Source: JAJRXG01 sp047634015 (GTDB lineage Bacteria > Bacteroidota > Bacteroidia > Chitinophagales > Saprospiraceae). From it: a DNA stretch of 17,210 nucleotides. Position numbers and translations under genes: made by a program. Under the pieces are notes generated by a model. The model was not told the DNA's origin. It saw nothing but the letters and a program-made list of their open reading frames with translations, and ran no database searches. Location: NCBI GenBank assembly GCA_047634015.1, contig JBLIDB010000098.1:1-17210 (forward strand), written 5' to 3'. How positions within the stretch are numbered: the first letter of the stretch is position 1; every line of letters begins with the position of its first letter. Positions 6,626 to 14,434 of the stretch are shown one piece after another.

Positions 6626-7927
6626 TTATCCTCCGAAATCATCGAAGGCGATCTTCTCCTCTGGAACTCCTAACTTATCTAAAGTATTGAGAACTGATTG
6701 ATTCATCATCGGAGGTCCGCAGAAATAATACTCGATTTCTTCTGGCTCTGGATGATCTTTCAAATATTGCTCATAGCATACTTGCATGATATATCCTTTG
6801 AATCCATCTCCATCATCATCGATATTCTCTTTTACCTCCCAGTTATCCTCTGGTTGTGGATTATCGAGTGCTACGTGGAATTTGAAATTCGGGAAGTTGC
6901 GTTCTATCTCTCTGAATTGCTCTATGTAAAACAACTCTCGCTTCGTACGTCCTCCATACCAGAATGAAACCTTACGGTCTGTATTCTTCAAAGTATGAAA
7001 CATATGGAAGAGGTGAGATCTCAATGGCGCCATTCCTGCACCACCACCTACATATACCATTTCATTCTTTGTCTCTTTGATGAAGAACTCACCATAAGGA
7101 CCTGATATTGTACACTTATCTCCTGGCTTTAGGCCAAATACATATGAAGAACAAACTCCAGGATTGACATCCATCCATCCTCCTTTCTTACGATCGAATG
7201 GCGGCGTTGCTATACGAATATTAAGCTTGACAATATTTCCTTCCGCAGGGTGGTTTGCCATAGAGTAAGCACGGAATTGAGGGTCTTCATTGACCATCTT
7301 TAAGTCCCATAACTTAAAGTTATCCCACTCAGATTGGAACTTATTAGGTTCATCATGGAATTCTGGATGCGCTGTAACATCCATGTCTTTAAAGGGGGCA
7401 ACGATCTCTGGTACATCTATCTGAATGTAGCCGCCTGATTCGAAATCAAGGGTCTCTCCATCCGGAAGCCTTACAACAAACTCCTTGATAAACGATGCCA
7501 CATTGTAATTAGAGACGACCTCACACTCCCATTTTTTAATACCAAATATCTCTTCTGGAATTCGGATTTCCATGTCTTCACGAACTTTCACTTGGCAAGC
7601 AAGGCGCTTGTTTTCTGCTGCTTCTTTACGAGAGAGGTGATTCATCTCCGTAGGAAGCACATCGCCACCTCCTGCATCTATATGGCACTCACACATGGCA
7701 CATGTACCACCACCTCCACAAGCGGAAGGAAGGAATACATTGCTATCGGAAAGAACCGAAAGTAATGAACTACCAGGCTTGACAAGAAGAGGATTGTCCG
7801 TATCACCATTGACGGTGATTTTTACATCGCCTTGTGGTACTAATCTCTTGTTGGCAAACAAAAGAATATAAGACAAGCCTAAGATTACTGCACTAAAAAC
7901 TACTGCCGCAAGAAGTACTACAACCAT
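6626..7927 (-). CDS. nqrF: Na+-translocating NADH:quinone reductase subunit F
   Basis: This is the electron-entry subunit: it oxidises NADH and passes electrons through FAD and a [2Fe-2S] cluster into the membrane part. The order of parts is a membrane helix (residues about 3-24), a ferredoxin domain with cluster ligands Cys70, Cys76, Cys79 and Cys111 (ACGGGGTCAMCEC), an FAD domain with RAYSMAN (219-225), and an NADH-binding domain with GGGAGMAPLRS (294-304) and YFCGPPMM (401-408). It ends FDDFGG, as is typical. The 433 residues are slightly longer than the roughly 407 of Vibrio NqrF. It is the last gene of the operon, 27 bases after nqrE, and is followed by a hairpin terminator. The cofactor motifs and the nqrA-E context separate it from stand-alone flavin reductases. 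Confidence 0.98.
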   Translation of the reverse strand: MVVVLLAAVVFSAVILGLSYILLFANKRLVPQGDVKITVNGDTDNPLLVKPGSSLLSVLSDSNVFLPSACGGGGTCAMCECHIDAGGGDVLPTEMNHLSRKEAAENKRLACQVKVREDMEIRIPEEIFGIKKWECEVVSNYNVASFIKEFVVRLPDGETLDFESGGYIQIDVPEIVAPFKDMDVTAHPEFHDEPNKFQSEWDNFKLWDLKMVNEDPQFRAYSMANHPAEGNIVKLNIRIATPPFDRKKGGWMDVNPGVCSSYVFGLKPGDKCTISGPYGEFFIKETKNEMVYVGGGAGMAPLRSHLFHMFHTLKNTDRKVSFWYGGRTKRELFYIEQFREIERNFPNFKFHVALDNPQPEDNWEVKENIDDDGDGFKGYIMQVCYEQYLKDHPEPEEIEYYFCGPPMMNQSVLNTLDKLGVPEEKIAFDDFGG

Positions 7928-7954
7928 GCTATATTTTTTATTTCAATTTTCAAT

Positions 7955-8563
7955 TTAGTTAGCACCGATAGCGGATGGATCTATTCCTAATAAACTTAAG
8001 AAAGCCATTCCCATCAGACCTGTCAATAAAAAGGCCATTCCCAATCCTCTCAAAGGCGCTGGAACTGCTGAATATTTTATTTTTTCTCTAATCGCCGCCA
8101 AAGCTACAATCGCAAGGAACCATCCAAATCCTCCTCCTAATCCAAAAGCCACAGACTCTCCAAAATTATACTCCCGCGCTACCATAAATAGAGATCCTCC
8201 GAGGATCGCACAGTTCACAGTAATCAGCGGGAGAAATATTCCTAAAGAGTTATAAAGCGTTGGACTCATCTTTTCTATGACCATCTCCACAAGCTGTACC
8301 ATTGATGCAATCACTGCGATAAAGAGTATAAATCTTAGGAAAGTAAGATCCTGCCCCAATAACCCACCTTCATCCAATAGGTAAGTGTTGATCAACCAGT
8401 TGATAGGCATCGTAATACCCAAAACGAAGATTACTGCCAATCCAAGACCAAATGCTGTCTTTAACGACTTCGATACCGCCAAGAATGAACACATTCCCAA
8501 GAAGTACGAGAGAATCAAATTCTCTATGAAGGCCGCTTTAATAAATATGTTTACTAATTCCAC
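7955..8563 (-). CDS. nqrE: Na+-translocating NADH:quinone reductase subunit E
   Basis: This integral membrane subunit has about six helices in 202 residues and is homologous to NqrD and RnfA/E. Cys25 (YFLGMCSFLA) and Cys118 (ITVNCAILGG) correspond to the cysteines that, with a matching pair in NqrD, hold the intramembrane iron-sulfur centre between NqrF and NqrC. The VNCAILGGSLF segment is a strong family signature. Translation begins at a GTG (8561-8563); no in-frame ATG precedes the first helix, and the next Met would remove the helix containing Cys25. It lies 12 bases after nqrD and 27 before nqrF, so translation is likely coupled along the operon. Neighbouring nqrA and nqrF distinguish it from an Rnf subunit. 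Confidence 0.97.
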   Translation of the reverse strand: MELVNIFIKAAFIENLILSYFLGMCSFLAVSKSLKTAFGLGLAVIFVLGITMPINWLINTYLLDEGGLLGQDLTFLRFILFIAVIASMVQLVEMVIEKMSPTLYNSLGIFLPLITVNCAILGGSLFMVAREYNFGESVAFGLGGGFGWFLAIVALAAIREKIKYSAVPAPLRGLGMAFLLTGLMGMAFLSLLGIDPSAIGAN

Positions 8564-8575
8564 TATACTATGTTT

Positions 8576-9268
8576 TTAGGAAACTCCAATTAATTTCTGA
8601 TTGTAAGATCTATGCAACCAGATCATAATGGCGATGAGGAACATCGCAGATGCTGGTAGTACCATCAAGTTATTATTCGAATACCATCCGAAGATGCTGC
8701 TCTCTGTAGTATTGATAAGATACTCTGGCGTAGCACCGATAATCTTCCACCCTAGAATAGACCCCTTACCAAATACCTCTCTGAAGAATGCAACAATGAT
8801 GAGTATAACTCCATATCCAACACCATTTCCAACACCATCTAAGAAAGATTTCCACGGAGTATTTGCCATGGCAAATGCTTCAAGGCGTCCCATGACGATA
8901 CAGTTCGTAATTATCAAACCTATAAATACTGACAACTGCTTATATGTAGTATAGTCTACCGCTTTTAGCGAAAGCTCAACCACTGTAACCAATGTTGCAA
9001 TGATGACCAATTGTACGATCAATCGAACTTGCTTTGGTATTGCTTTTCTTAACAATGAAGTAAAGAGATTAGAGAAAGCACAAACAAATACTACGGCTAC
9101 AGCCATAATAATCGAAGGCTTCATCAATGTAGTTACGGCAAGCGCACTACATATCCCCAATACTTGAACTGTAATCGGGTTATTATCATTAAGAGGATCT
9201 GTCAACAACTTCCGCTCTTTCTTGCCAAATGCGAAAGTTGGTTCTTTTGTTACTATTGTTTCGACCAT
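8576..9268 (-). CDS. nqrD: Na+-translocating NADH:quinone reductase subunit D
   Basis: This membrane subunit with about six helices pairs with NqrE. From the start chosen here it has 230 residues. Cys40 (LGICSALAVTT) and Cys123 (IITNCIVMGRLEA) match the conserved cysteines for the membrane iron-sulfur cluster. KSFLDGVGNGVGYG and FREVFGKGSILG are typical NqrD segments. An upstream TTG at 9277 would add MSL, but the ATG at 9268 is preferred: it is the stronger codon and lies 19 bases after the nqrC stop. The hydrophilic N-terminal 30 residues are somewhat longer than in Vibrio NqrD. Position between nqrC and nqrE is the standard order. Confidence 0.97.
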   Translation of the reverse strand: MVETIVTKEPTFAFGKKERKLLTDPLNDNNPITVQVLGICSALAVTTLMKPSIIMAVAVVFVCAFSNLFTSLLRKAIPKQVRLIVQLVIIATLVTVVELSLKAVDYTTYKQLSVFIGLIITNCIVMGRLEAFAMANTPWKSFLDGVGNGVGYGVILIIVAFFREVFGKGSILGWKIIGATPEYLINTTESSIFGWYSNNNLMVLPASAMFLIAIMIWLHRSYNQKLIGVS

Positions 9269-9287
9269 GAGACTCAATTAATGATTT

Positions 9288-10031
9288 TTATAAAGAATTG
9301 AAGTACGGTAAATAATGAGCGATACCATCATAAAGCATATCAGATACGCCATTAGCAGTTACTGTCGCACCTGAGATTCCATCTACTTCATAAATTGGAT
9401 TCTTAGCGCCGCCTTTTCTTACCACTACTGAAGTATAATCACCCGCTTCGTTATATAACTTCTTCCCCTGAAATTGTCTGCTGAATCCTGGATTATCCTT
9501 GATTTCTGCCCCGAGGCCTGCCGTCTCTCCTGTATGATCAAATGATGCTCCAACGACAGTTTTAAAATCGTCTTTTATCGCAATATTACCCCAGATATCA
9601 TCCCAAAGTCCTTTACCTCTAACACTTACGATATAGATTTTATCCCCACCACTATCAAATTCGAATACTGGAAAATAGCGATCCTCAACAGATCTCTTCT
9701 TTTCTTTCTTCATATCGATATGCTCTGCCATTCCTCCTTTATAACCGCGATCTTGTATCGTTTGTTTTGAGATTGGGTTTGCTTTATAATCAATAACATG
9801 CTGAGTAATCTTATTATCAAAAATGGATTGCACTTCCTCGTCCGGAAGGTCATCAGCTTTAATATTCTCTCCCAATTCGGATTGAACAGCAGCTAGGATG
9901 GCCTTCTTATTGAAGATGGCTTCATTCTTAGTATGTATATCTTTTAATGCGGTATTCATCCCAGCCAGAACGACTGCTACGATTACGGTCATTGCCAATA
10001 CGAATGTATATATGTATTTTGTACTATGCAC
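9288..10031 (-). CDS. nqrC: Na+-translocating NADH:quinone reductase subunit C
   Basis: This 247-residue subunit has one N-terminal membrane helix (residues about 6-24) and an FMN-binding domain on the outer face. The covalent flavin site is DGISGATVT (217-225), with Thr223 the expected attachment residue, made by the flavin transferase ApbE, which is not encoded in this window. HTGETAGLGAEI (166-177) is a second conserved segment. Translation starts at GTG (10029-10031), which overlaps the nqrB stop by eight bases (GTGCATAG contains the TAG). The overlap suggests translational coupling, and no ATG lies between it and the helix. It is flanked by nqrB and nqrD in the usual order. Confidence 0.97.
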   Translation of the reverse strand: MHSTKYIYTFVLAMTVIVAVVLAGMNTALKDIHTKNEAIFNKKAILAAVQSELGENIKADDLPDEEVQSIFDNKITQHVIDYKANPISKQTIQDRGYKGGMAEHIDMKKEKKRSVEDRYFPVFEFDSGGDKIYIVSVRGKGLWDDIWGNIAIKDDFKTVVGASFDHTGETAGLGAEIKDNPGFSRQFQGKKLYNEAGDYTSVVVRKGGAKNPIYEVDGISGATVTANGVSDMLYDGIAHYLPYFNSL

Positions 10032-11268
10032 GAGCTAATCTTTTTGACATGTGTGAATTGAGTACGAGTCTATCCAATAGAGGAGCAAAAGTATTCATGA
10101 AGATGATTGCCAACATCCATCCTTCAGGATATGCCGGATTCAATACTCTTACAATCATTCCTATAAATCCAATCAAGAATCCATAAGCGATCTTTCCAGC
10201 ATTCGTGCTACAGGCCGTCACCGGGTCCGTTGCCATATAAGCCATCGCAAAGAAGAAACTACCCATATAAAACTGGAAGTACCATGGTACTGTCATAAAC
10301 GGTGTTGCATCCCATGCGTTTAGTAGCATTCCCATTAATGCCGCTCCTACAATCATGCTCAACATAATTCTCCAACTGGCAATACCAGAAACGACTAGGA
10401 ACAGCGCTCCAAGAATGATCAATAACTTAGGCGTTTCTCCTATCGAGCCAGGAATGGTTCCCCACCACATATCGCTGGTAGAATAAACAGCCGTTACAGC
10501 ATCCCATCCCCCTTGATAAGCCAAGGCGAGTGGCGTTGCGCCTGTATATCCATCAACAATAGCACCCCCAGAGAAGGTTGCCAGTCCCATCCAATCGAAG
10601 AGTCCATTGAAGAGACTATGCGCCCATCCATATTCTGGAGTGACGCCTGCAGCAACTGTTTCGAATCCTGAGACCCAAACATTATCACCTGATATAGTAG
10701 TTGGATACGCAAAGAATACAAACAAACGGGCCATTAATGCCACATTCCAAATATTCATTCCAGTTCCTCCGAATGCTTCTTTAACGAGTATTACAGCAAA
10801 GATAATCGCTAATACCAAGATCCAAATCGGTAAATCTGGTGGCATAATCAGCGGAATCAAAGCTCCTGTTACCAAGTAGCCCTCCTCTACAGCGTGACCG
10901 CGCTTGGCGGCGTACCAAATCTCTATCCCCAGTCCCACAACATTAGCGACTATGAACAAAGGAAGTAATTTGATTAAGCCATAAAACAACTTAAGGTGGA
11001 ATCCTTCCATGAATCCTAAGTACTGACCCATCGCGGTAAAGTGCTGATGTCCTATGTTATATGTTCCAAACACATAGCACAATTGCATCGCCAAGACAAC
11101 GTAGACCATTGTACGCTTAAGGTCCATACCGTCTTTGATATGGGTACCGCCTTTAGCGGTTTTATTAGGCGTAAAAAGAAAGGTAAAAACCGCATCGTAT
11201 AACGTATGCACCACCGGATTCTTCTTCTTGTCCGGTTCTATTTTTTGTAAACTCTCGAGCAATCCCAT
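10024..11268 (-). CDS. nqrB: Na+-translocating NADH:quinone reductase subunit B
   Basis: This is the largest membrane subunit, 414 residues with about ten helices. It carries riboflavin and covalent FMN and forms part of the quinone site and Na+ path. The flavinylation motif DGYTGATPLALA places the FMN on Thr245 (Thr236 in Vibrio). Conserved blocks include GGTGMNIWN (167-175), LIPLIMPPDLP (137-147) and ATDPVTACSTNAGK near the C-terminus. The hydrophilic N-terminus (EPDKKKNPVV) is cytoplasmic, as expected. It begins at ATG 38 bases after nqrA, and its stop overlaps nqrC. Length and motifs are ordinary for the family. Confidence 0.98.
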   Translation of the reverse strand: MGLLESLQKIEPDKKKNPVVHTLYDAVFTFLFTPNKTAKGGTHIKDGMDLKRTMVYVVLAMQLCYVFGTYNIGHQHFTAMGQYLGFMEGFHLKLFYGLIKLLPLFIVANVVGLGIEIWYAAKRGHAVEEGYLVTGALIPLIMPPDLPIWILVLAIIFAVILVKEAFGGTGMNIWNVALMARLFVFFAYPTTISGDNVWVSGFETVAAGVTPEYGWAHSLFNGLFDWMGLATFSGGAIVDGYTGATPLALAYQGGWDAVTAVYSTSDMWWGTIPGSIGETPKLLIILGALFLVVSGIASWRIMLSMIVGAALMGMLLNAWDATPFMTVPWYFQFYMGSFFFAMAYMATDPVTACSTNAGKIAYGFLIGFIGMIVRVLNPAYPEGWMLAIIFMNTFAPLLDRLVLNSHMSKRLARA

Positions 11269-11306
11269 CTTATTCGCTGCTTGATTTATATGATCTTATG
11301 TAATTA

Positions 11307-12923
11307 TTATCCTTGTTCTCTTAACATATCGAGACCATCTCTCAATATGCTTTGCAATGGTTGCTTAGAAGTACATGTGAATTCGCAGAGAGCGACATCC
11401 TCTTCGCTTAATTCATTGATACCATAACCTTCCATTTGTTCTATGTCCCCTACCATGATGGCTTTCATCAGATGTTGTGGATATATATCCATCGGTAGTA
11501 CTTGCTCATATTGACCCGTAACTACAAATGCTCTTTGCTCTCCATGCGTATTAGTATCACCATCGAATTTCAATGTTTTGAACAATGCATTCGGAAAGGT
11601 CTTAGATATTGTAGGTCGTGGCTTCAGTGGAAGCAACCATCCAAACATTTCAAAATAGTCACCTTCTTCGATCACCGTGAGTTGATCTGAACGATAGCTC
11701 AAGAACTCATCATTATGAACATGCTTTCCAGAGAGTACATCTCCATCAATCATCCGCAATTTTATATCCGAAAGGTTGTTGTGGAGTAATTCTCCTATTT
11801 GAGCACCTACATATGTATTTGCATATTGAGGTTTCGAAACTTGCCCTCCAGTTATTGCTACTACTCGGCTCGCATCCCATATTCCTTTATACATCAACTG
11901 ACCTAAAGTAATAACTTCCTGAACAGTCAATGTCCATACTTTATCACCAGTATTTATCGGATGTGTATGATGCATTTGTACTCCAACATTTCCACTTGGA
12001 TGCGCTCCACCGAAATATGTCTTTTCTACTCTCTGTGCATTTGTAAATGCTTCATGAGGTGCCGTTTCCCCTCTCGCATCTAAGCCAAGGCAAACTGCCC
12101 CTTCTGTGAGTCGATCTAATGTATCAAGTCCTTTTTGAAATGCTTCCTCCTTGCCTTTAACTACATAATTGAGGTCAGGTGCAAGTGGTGCAGAATCAAA
12201 TGTGCTTATAAATATATTTTTAGGGAGACTATCTACTGATGGCAGCAAGTCATATGGTCTTTCGTTGAATAAAGTCCAAGCTCCTGTTTCACATAAGAAG
12301 TCTACAATCTCTGCTCTACTGCCTTCTGCTATACTTGGTGGATCAAATTGCTTGTGCTTGATTTCCTTATCAGCTAAAATAATAATATCTGAAATTGCCC
12401 TTTTTTCTCCACGGCGTATTTCGACCACTTCACCACTCACTGGTGAGACATATTTGACCGTTGTATCTTTCTTAGCGTGAAATAAGACATCTCCAGCTTT
12501 TACCTCATCTCCAACCTCAACAATTACTTTTGGGATAGGCGGCAATCCTCGGAAATCTCCGGGACGCATAGAAAATCGTGTGCCGATATTGGAAATTGTT
12601 TTATCCGCTGCACCCTTAAGGAGGATATCATGCCCTTTACTTAAGTTCACAACAGACGCTCCTGCTGCATACTTTGGAGGACCTGCAGACCATAAATTGC
12701 TTGTTGGAGTTTTTACTCCTGCTTTCTTGCCCTCTATGGCAAGAAAGCTCTCACTCAACAGAAGTACAGCACTTACCAATATCAATGCACCTACTATAAC
12801 AAGAAGTGCAACAGCATATAAATTGCCGTTACCTTGGGTGCTTTGAGCCGATAATGAGATCGTACTTAAAAAGGTGATTATTAGAGAAAAAGTAAGCGGT
12901 ATTCTAAGGCGAAAAACTTGCAT
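11307..12923 (-). CDS. nqrA: Na+-translocating NADH:quinone reductase subunit A, with membrane-anchored N-terminal extension
   Basis: NqrA is the cytoplasmic quinone-associated subunit, usually about 450 residues; this one has 538. The standard domain begins near residue 91 (VVNLSKGHDILLKGAA) and includes KVIVEVGDEVKAGDVLFHAK, SPVSGEVVEIRRGEKRAI and the C-terminal CEFTCTSK-x-P-L-Q. Ahead of it lie about 90 extra residues: a signal-peptide-like segment (1-26, ending SLSAQ), a short Gly/Asn/Gln-rich linker, and a membrane helix (about 35-58) followed by basic residues (EGKKAGVK). The predicted topology, N-terminus out and helix going in, leaves the NqrA domain in the cytoplasm. The ATG at 12923 is chosen over the GTG at 12950 because a TATCTTTG box overlaps the GTG, so that codon would lie upstream of the transcript. 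First gene of the operon, 38 bases before nqrB. Confidence 0.94.
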   Translation of the reverse strand: MQVFRLRIPLTFSLIITFLSTISLSAQSTQGNGNLYAVALLVIVGALILVSAVLLLSESFLAIEGKKAGVKTPTSNLWSAGPPKYAAGASVVNLSKGHDILLKGAADKTISNIGTRFSMRPGDFRGLPPIPKVIVEVGDEVKAGDVLFHAKKDTTVKYVSPVSGEVVEIRRGEKRAISDIIILADKEIKHKQFDPPSIAEGSRAEIVDFLCETGAWTLFNERPYDLLPSVDSLPKNIFISTFDSAPLAPDLNYVVKGKEEAFQKGLDTLDRLTEGAVCLGLDARGETAPHEAFTNAQRVEKTYFGGAHPSGNVGVQMHHTHPINTGDKVWTLTVQEVITLGQLMYKGIWDASRVVAITGGQVSKPQYANTYVGAQIGELLHNNLSDIKLRMIDGDVLSGKHVHNDEFLSYRSDQLTVIEEGDYFEMFGWLLPLKPRPTISKTFPNALFKTLKFDGDTNTHGEQRAFVVTGQYEQVLPMDIYPQHLMKAIMVGDIEQMEGYGINELSEEDVALCEFTCTSKQPLQSILRDGLDMLREQG

Positions 12924-12949
12924 TCTAAACCAATTTTTGGAAATCTCCA

Positions 12950-12957
12950 CAAAGATA
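12950..12957 (-). promoter_or_regulatory. -7 box (TAnnTTTG) of the nqr operon promoter
   Basis: The minus strand reads TATCTTTG, an exact match to the Bacteroidota -7 consensus TAnnTTTG, 26 bases before the nqrA ATG. That gives a leader of roughly 20 bases. No clear TTG lies at the usual -33 distance. Its place in an otherwise plain gap before a large operon supports it. Confidence 0.55.
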
Positions 12958-12985
12958 AAAAGCTTTATAGACTAATCCCTATAAG

Positions 12986-13000
12986 GACCACTATGTGGTC
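12986..13000 (-). promoter_or_regulatory. Perfect inverted repeat between glycosyltransferase and nqr promoter
   Basis: GACCAC, a 3-base loop, then GTGGTC form a perfect 6-base inverted repeat. It lies 9 bases after the glycosyltransferase stop and 28 bases before the nqr -7 box. No T-run follows on the minus strand, so it is a poor intrinsic terminator. It could be an operator near the -35 region, or a chance palindrome. Confidence 0.3.
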
Positions 13001-13009
13001 ATGGAATTA

Positions 13010-13897
13010 TTATTTAGAACTATTAAGGCTAAGGGGCTCTAATTTCTTTCTTGATTTAGAAAGCGCAACAGCGAATTTAACTTTCATAAGCCAGATGAGA
13101 ATGAATAGCATAGCCCTATCACATGCACTTAAGTGGTTTAGAGACCTGTGGGTAAGGTGGTCATTAAAAGTAGATCGGCGTAGTGGAAGAAATGAACCAA
13201 TAGCCCACTTCCCCTTTCGATCAATCCTTGCTACCCCATGGGCATACTTATTTACACTCTTCGTTAATTCTTCCCAAGATTGTGCTGGGTAACTAATGAT
13301 GGCCTCCTGAGCATATTCAATTTTGTGTCCGAATTTCAATGCCCGTAATGACCATTCGATATCATTTCCTGAGTTCAATTCGTCATTGAAAGGACCTACA
13401 TTCTGAAAATATTTTCGATCCACAAGCAGGTTTCCTGTGGTTATTCCATATCCTTTTCTGACATTCTTTTCGTTATTGAGATAGAGCATCCCATAGACTT
13501 TATCTTTAAGGGCATCACTATTATAGTACAGTTTATATCGCCCTGCAATTATAGGATGTTCCTCATTGCGCATCGTGATCATGTTCCTAAGCCAAGAAGA
13601 TGTCGGATAACTCTTGGCATCTATAAATGCCAAGTATTTCCCTTTTGCATGTTTCGCTCCCAGATTTCTTGATGTGTAAGGGTTTTTCTTTTCATTGTTC
13701 CTCAACCAAAGTACTTTGGGATGATCCTTTTGCCATTTTTGAATATTGAAATCGGCGCTTCCATTGTCGATAACTATTACTTCTGTGTTTCCTTGAAAAT
13801 CTTGTTGGGGTAGCGCCTTCAGGCACTTTTGTAGAAAATATGCTTGGTTATAGTGCGGTATGATGATGGAACAATCTATGTCTGAGATATTTTTCAA
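13010..13897 (-). CDS. Family 2 glycosyltransferase
   Basis: This 295-residue GT-A fold enzyme transfers a sugar from a nucleotide-sugar donor. The N-terminal signature is CSIIIPHYNQAYFLQKCLKA (9-28), followed by VIVIDNGSADF (40-50; Asp44 binds the nucleotide), RNLGAKHAKGKYLAFIDA (77-94, with Asp93 at the metal-binding strand end in place of the usual DAD/DDD), and TGNLLVDRKYFQNVGPF then NDIEW (the acceptor-side acidic motif). Short hydrophobic stretches near the C-terminus could touch the membrane. The acceptor is unknown; cell-surface polysaccharide is the common role. The only plausible start is TTG (13895-13897), since an in-frame stop lies shortly upstream and the next Met is far inside the domain. 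It is transcribed toward nqrA but probably as a separate unit. Confidence 0.88.
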   Translation of the reverse strand: MKNISDIDCSIIIPHYNQAYFLQKCLKALPQQDFQGNTEVIVIDNGSADFNIQKWQKDHPKVLWLRNNEKKNPYTSRNLGAKHAKGKYLAFIDAKSYPTSSWLRNMITMRNEEHPIIAGRYKLYYNSDALKDKVYGMLYLNNEKNVRKGYGITTGNLLVDRKYFQNVGPFNDELNSGNDIEWSLRALKFGHKIEYAQEAIISYPAQSWEELTKSVNKYAHGVARIDRKGKWAIGSFLPLRRSTFNDHLTHRSLNHLSACDRAMLFILIWLMKVKFAVALSKSRKKLEPLSLNSSK

Positions 13898-14106
13898 ATC
13901 AAATTCGACTTTGGAACGTTATAAAGAAGAGACTAAGAAGCAAGTGTTAAAATGAGTTGCGTTTGCTTGGATATCAATATAAGGCTCTTTTTGAGATACA
14001 TAGTCATAGTTATATATCGAGAGAAAGCTAAAGTATGGATATACTATAAAATGTAAATGAGTTAACTAATTGTATTTAAATCCCTTCACCACCAAACCTA
14101 CAGAAG

Positions 14107-14337
14107 ATGTGGCAAGAAATAGATAATAAGCTTTCCAGAACTTTTGAATTCCATGATTTTGTGTCTGCTTTTGCGTTTATGACAAGAGTGGCATTTCTTG
14201 CTGAGAAACATAATCATCACCCTAATTGGTCTAATGTATATAATAAGGTATCCATAGATCTAACGACTCATGACAAAGGGAACATAGTCACGGATAAAGA
14301 CAGAAACCTCGCTCGCGAAATAGATAAAATTCTGTAA
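14107..14337 (+). CDS. 4a-hydroxytetrahydrobiopterin (pterin-4a-carbinolamine) dehydratase
   Basis: This small 76-residue protein dehydrates 4a-hydroxytetrahydropterin, regenerating the cofactor of aromatic amino acid hydroxylases. The active-site motif EKHNHHPNWSNVYNKV (33-48) is intact, including the histidine pair His37/His38 before PNW. FEFHDFVSAFAFMTRVAF (14-31) and the tail VTDKDRNLAREIDKIL are typical. Bacteroidota versions of this length, lacking the first helix of the longer forms, are common, so it is not truncated. No phenylalanine hydroxylase gene is in the window; some members serve other pterin or molybdopterin roles. It starts at ATG in a 209-base gap shared with the divergent glycosyltransferase gene. 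The htrA-like gene follows after 97 bases. Confidence 0.93.
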   Translation: MWQEIDNKLSRTFEFHDFVSAFAFMTRVAFLAEKHNHHPNWSNVYNKVSIDLTTHDKGNIVTDKDRNLAREIDKIL

Positions 14338-14434
14338 CAGCGTTAAAGGACTGTTAATCCAATTTAAACACAGAACATCCGTGAATTAAAGCTCGTTACT
14401 TTCTAACTTCTCATACATTGAAAAACTGATCAAA

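Noticed and set aside
7955..9268. Rnf rather than Nqr identity for the D and E subunits
   Set aside because: NqrA and NqrF with their own motifs are in the same operon and no RnfB or RnfC is present.
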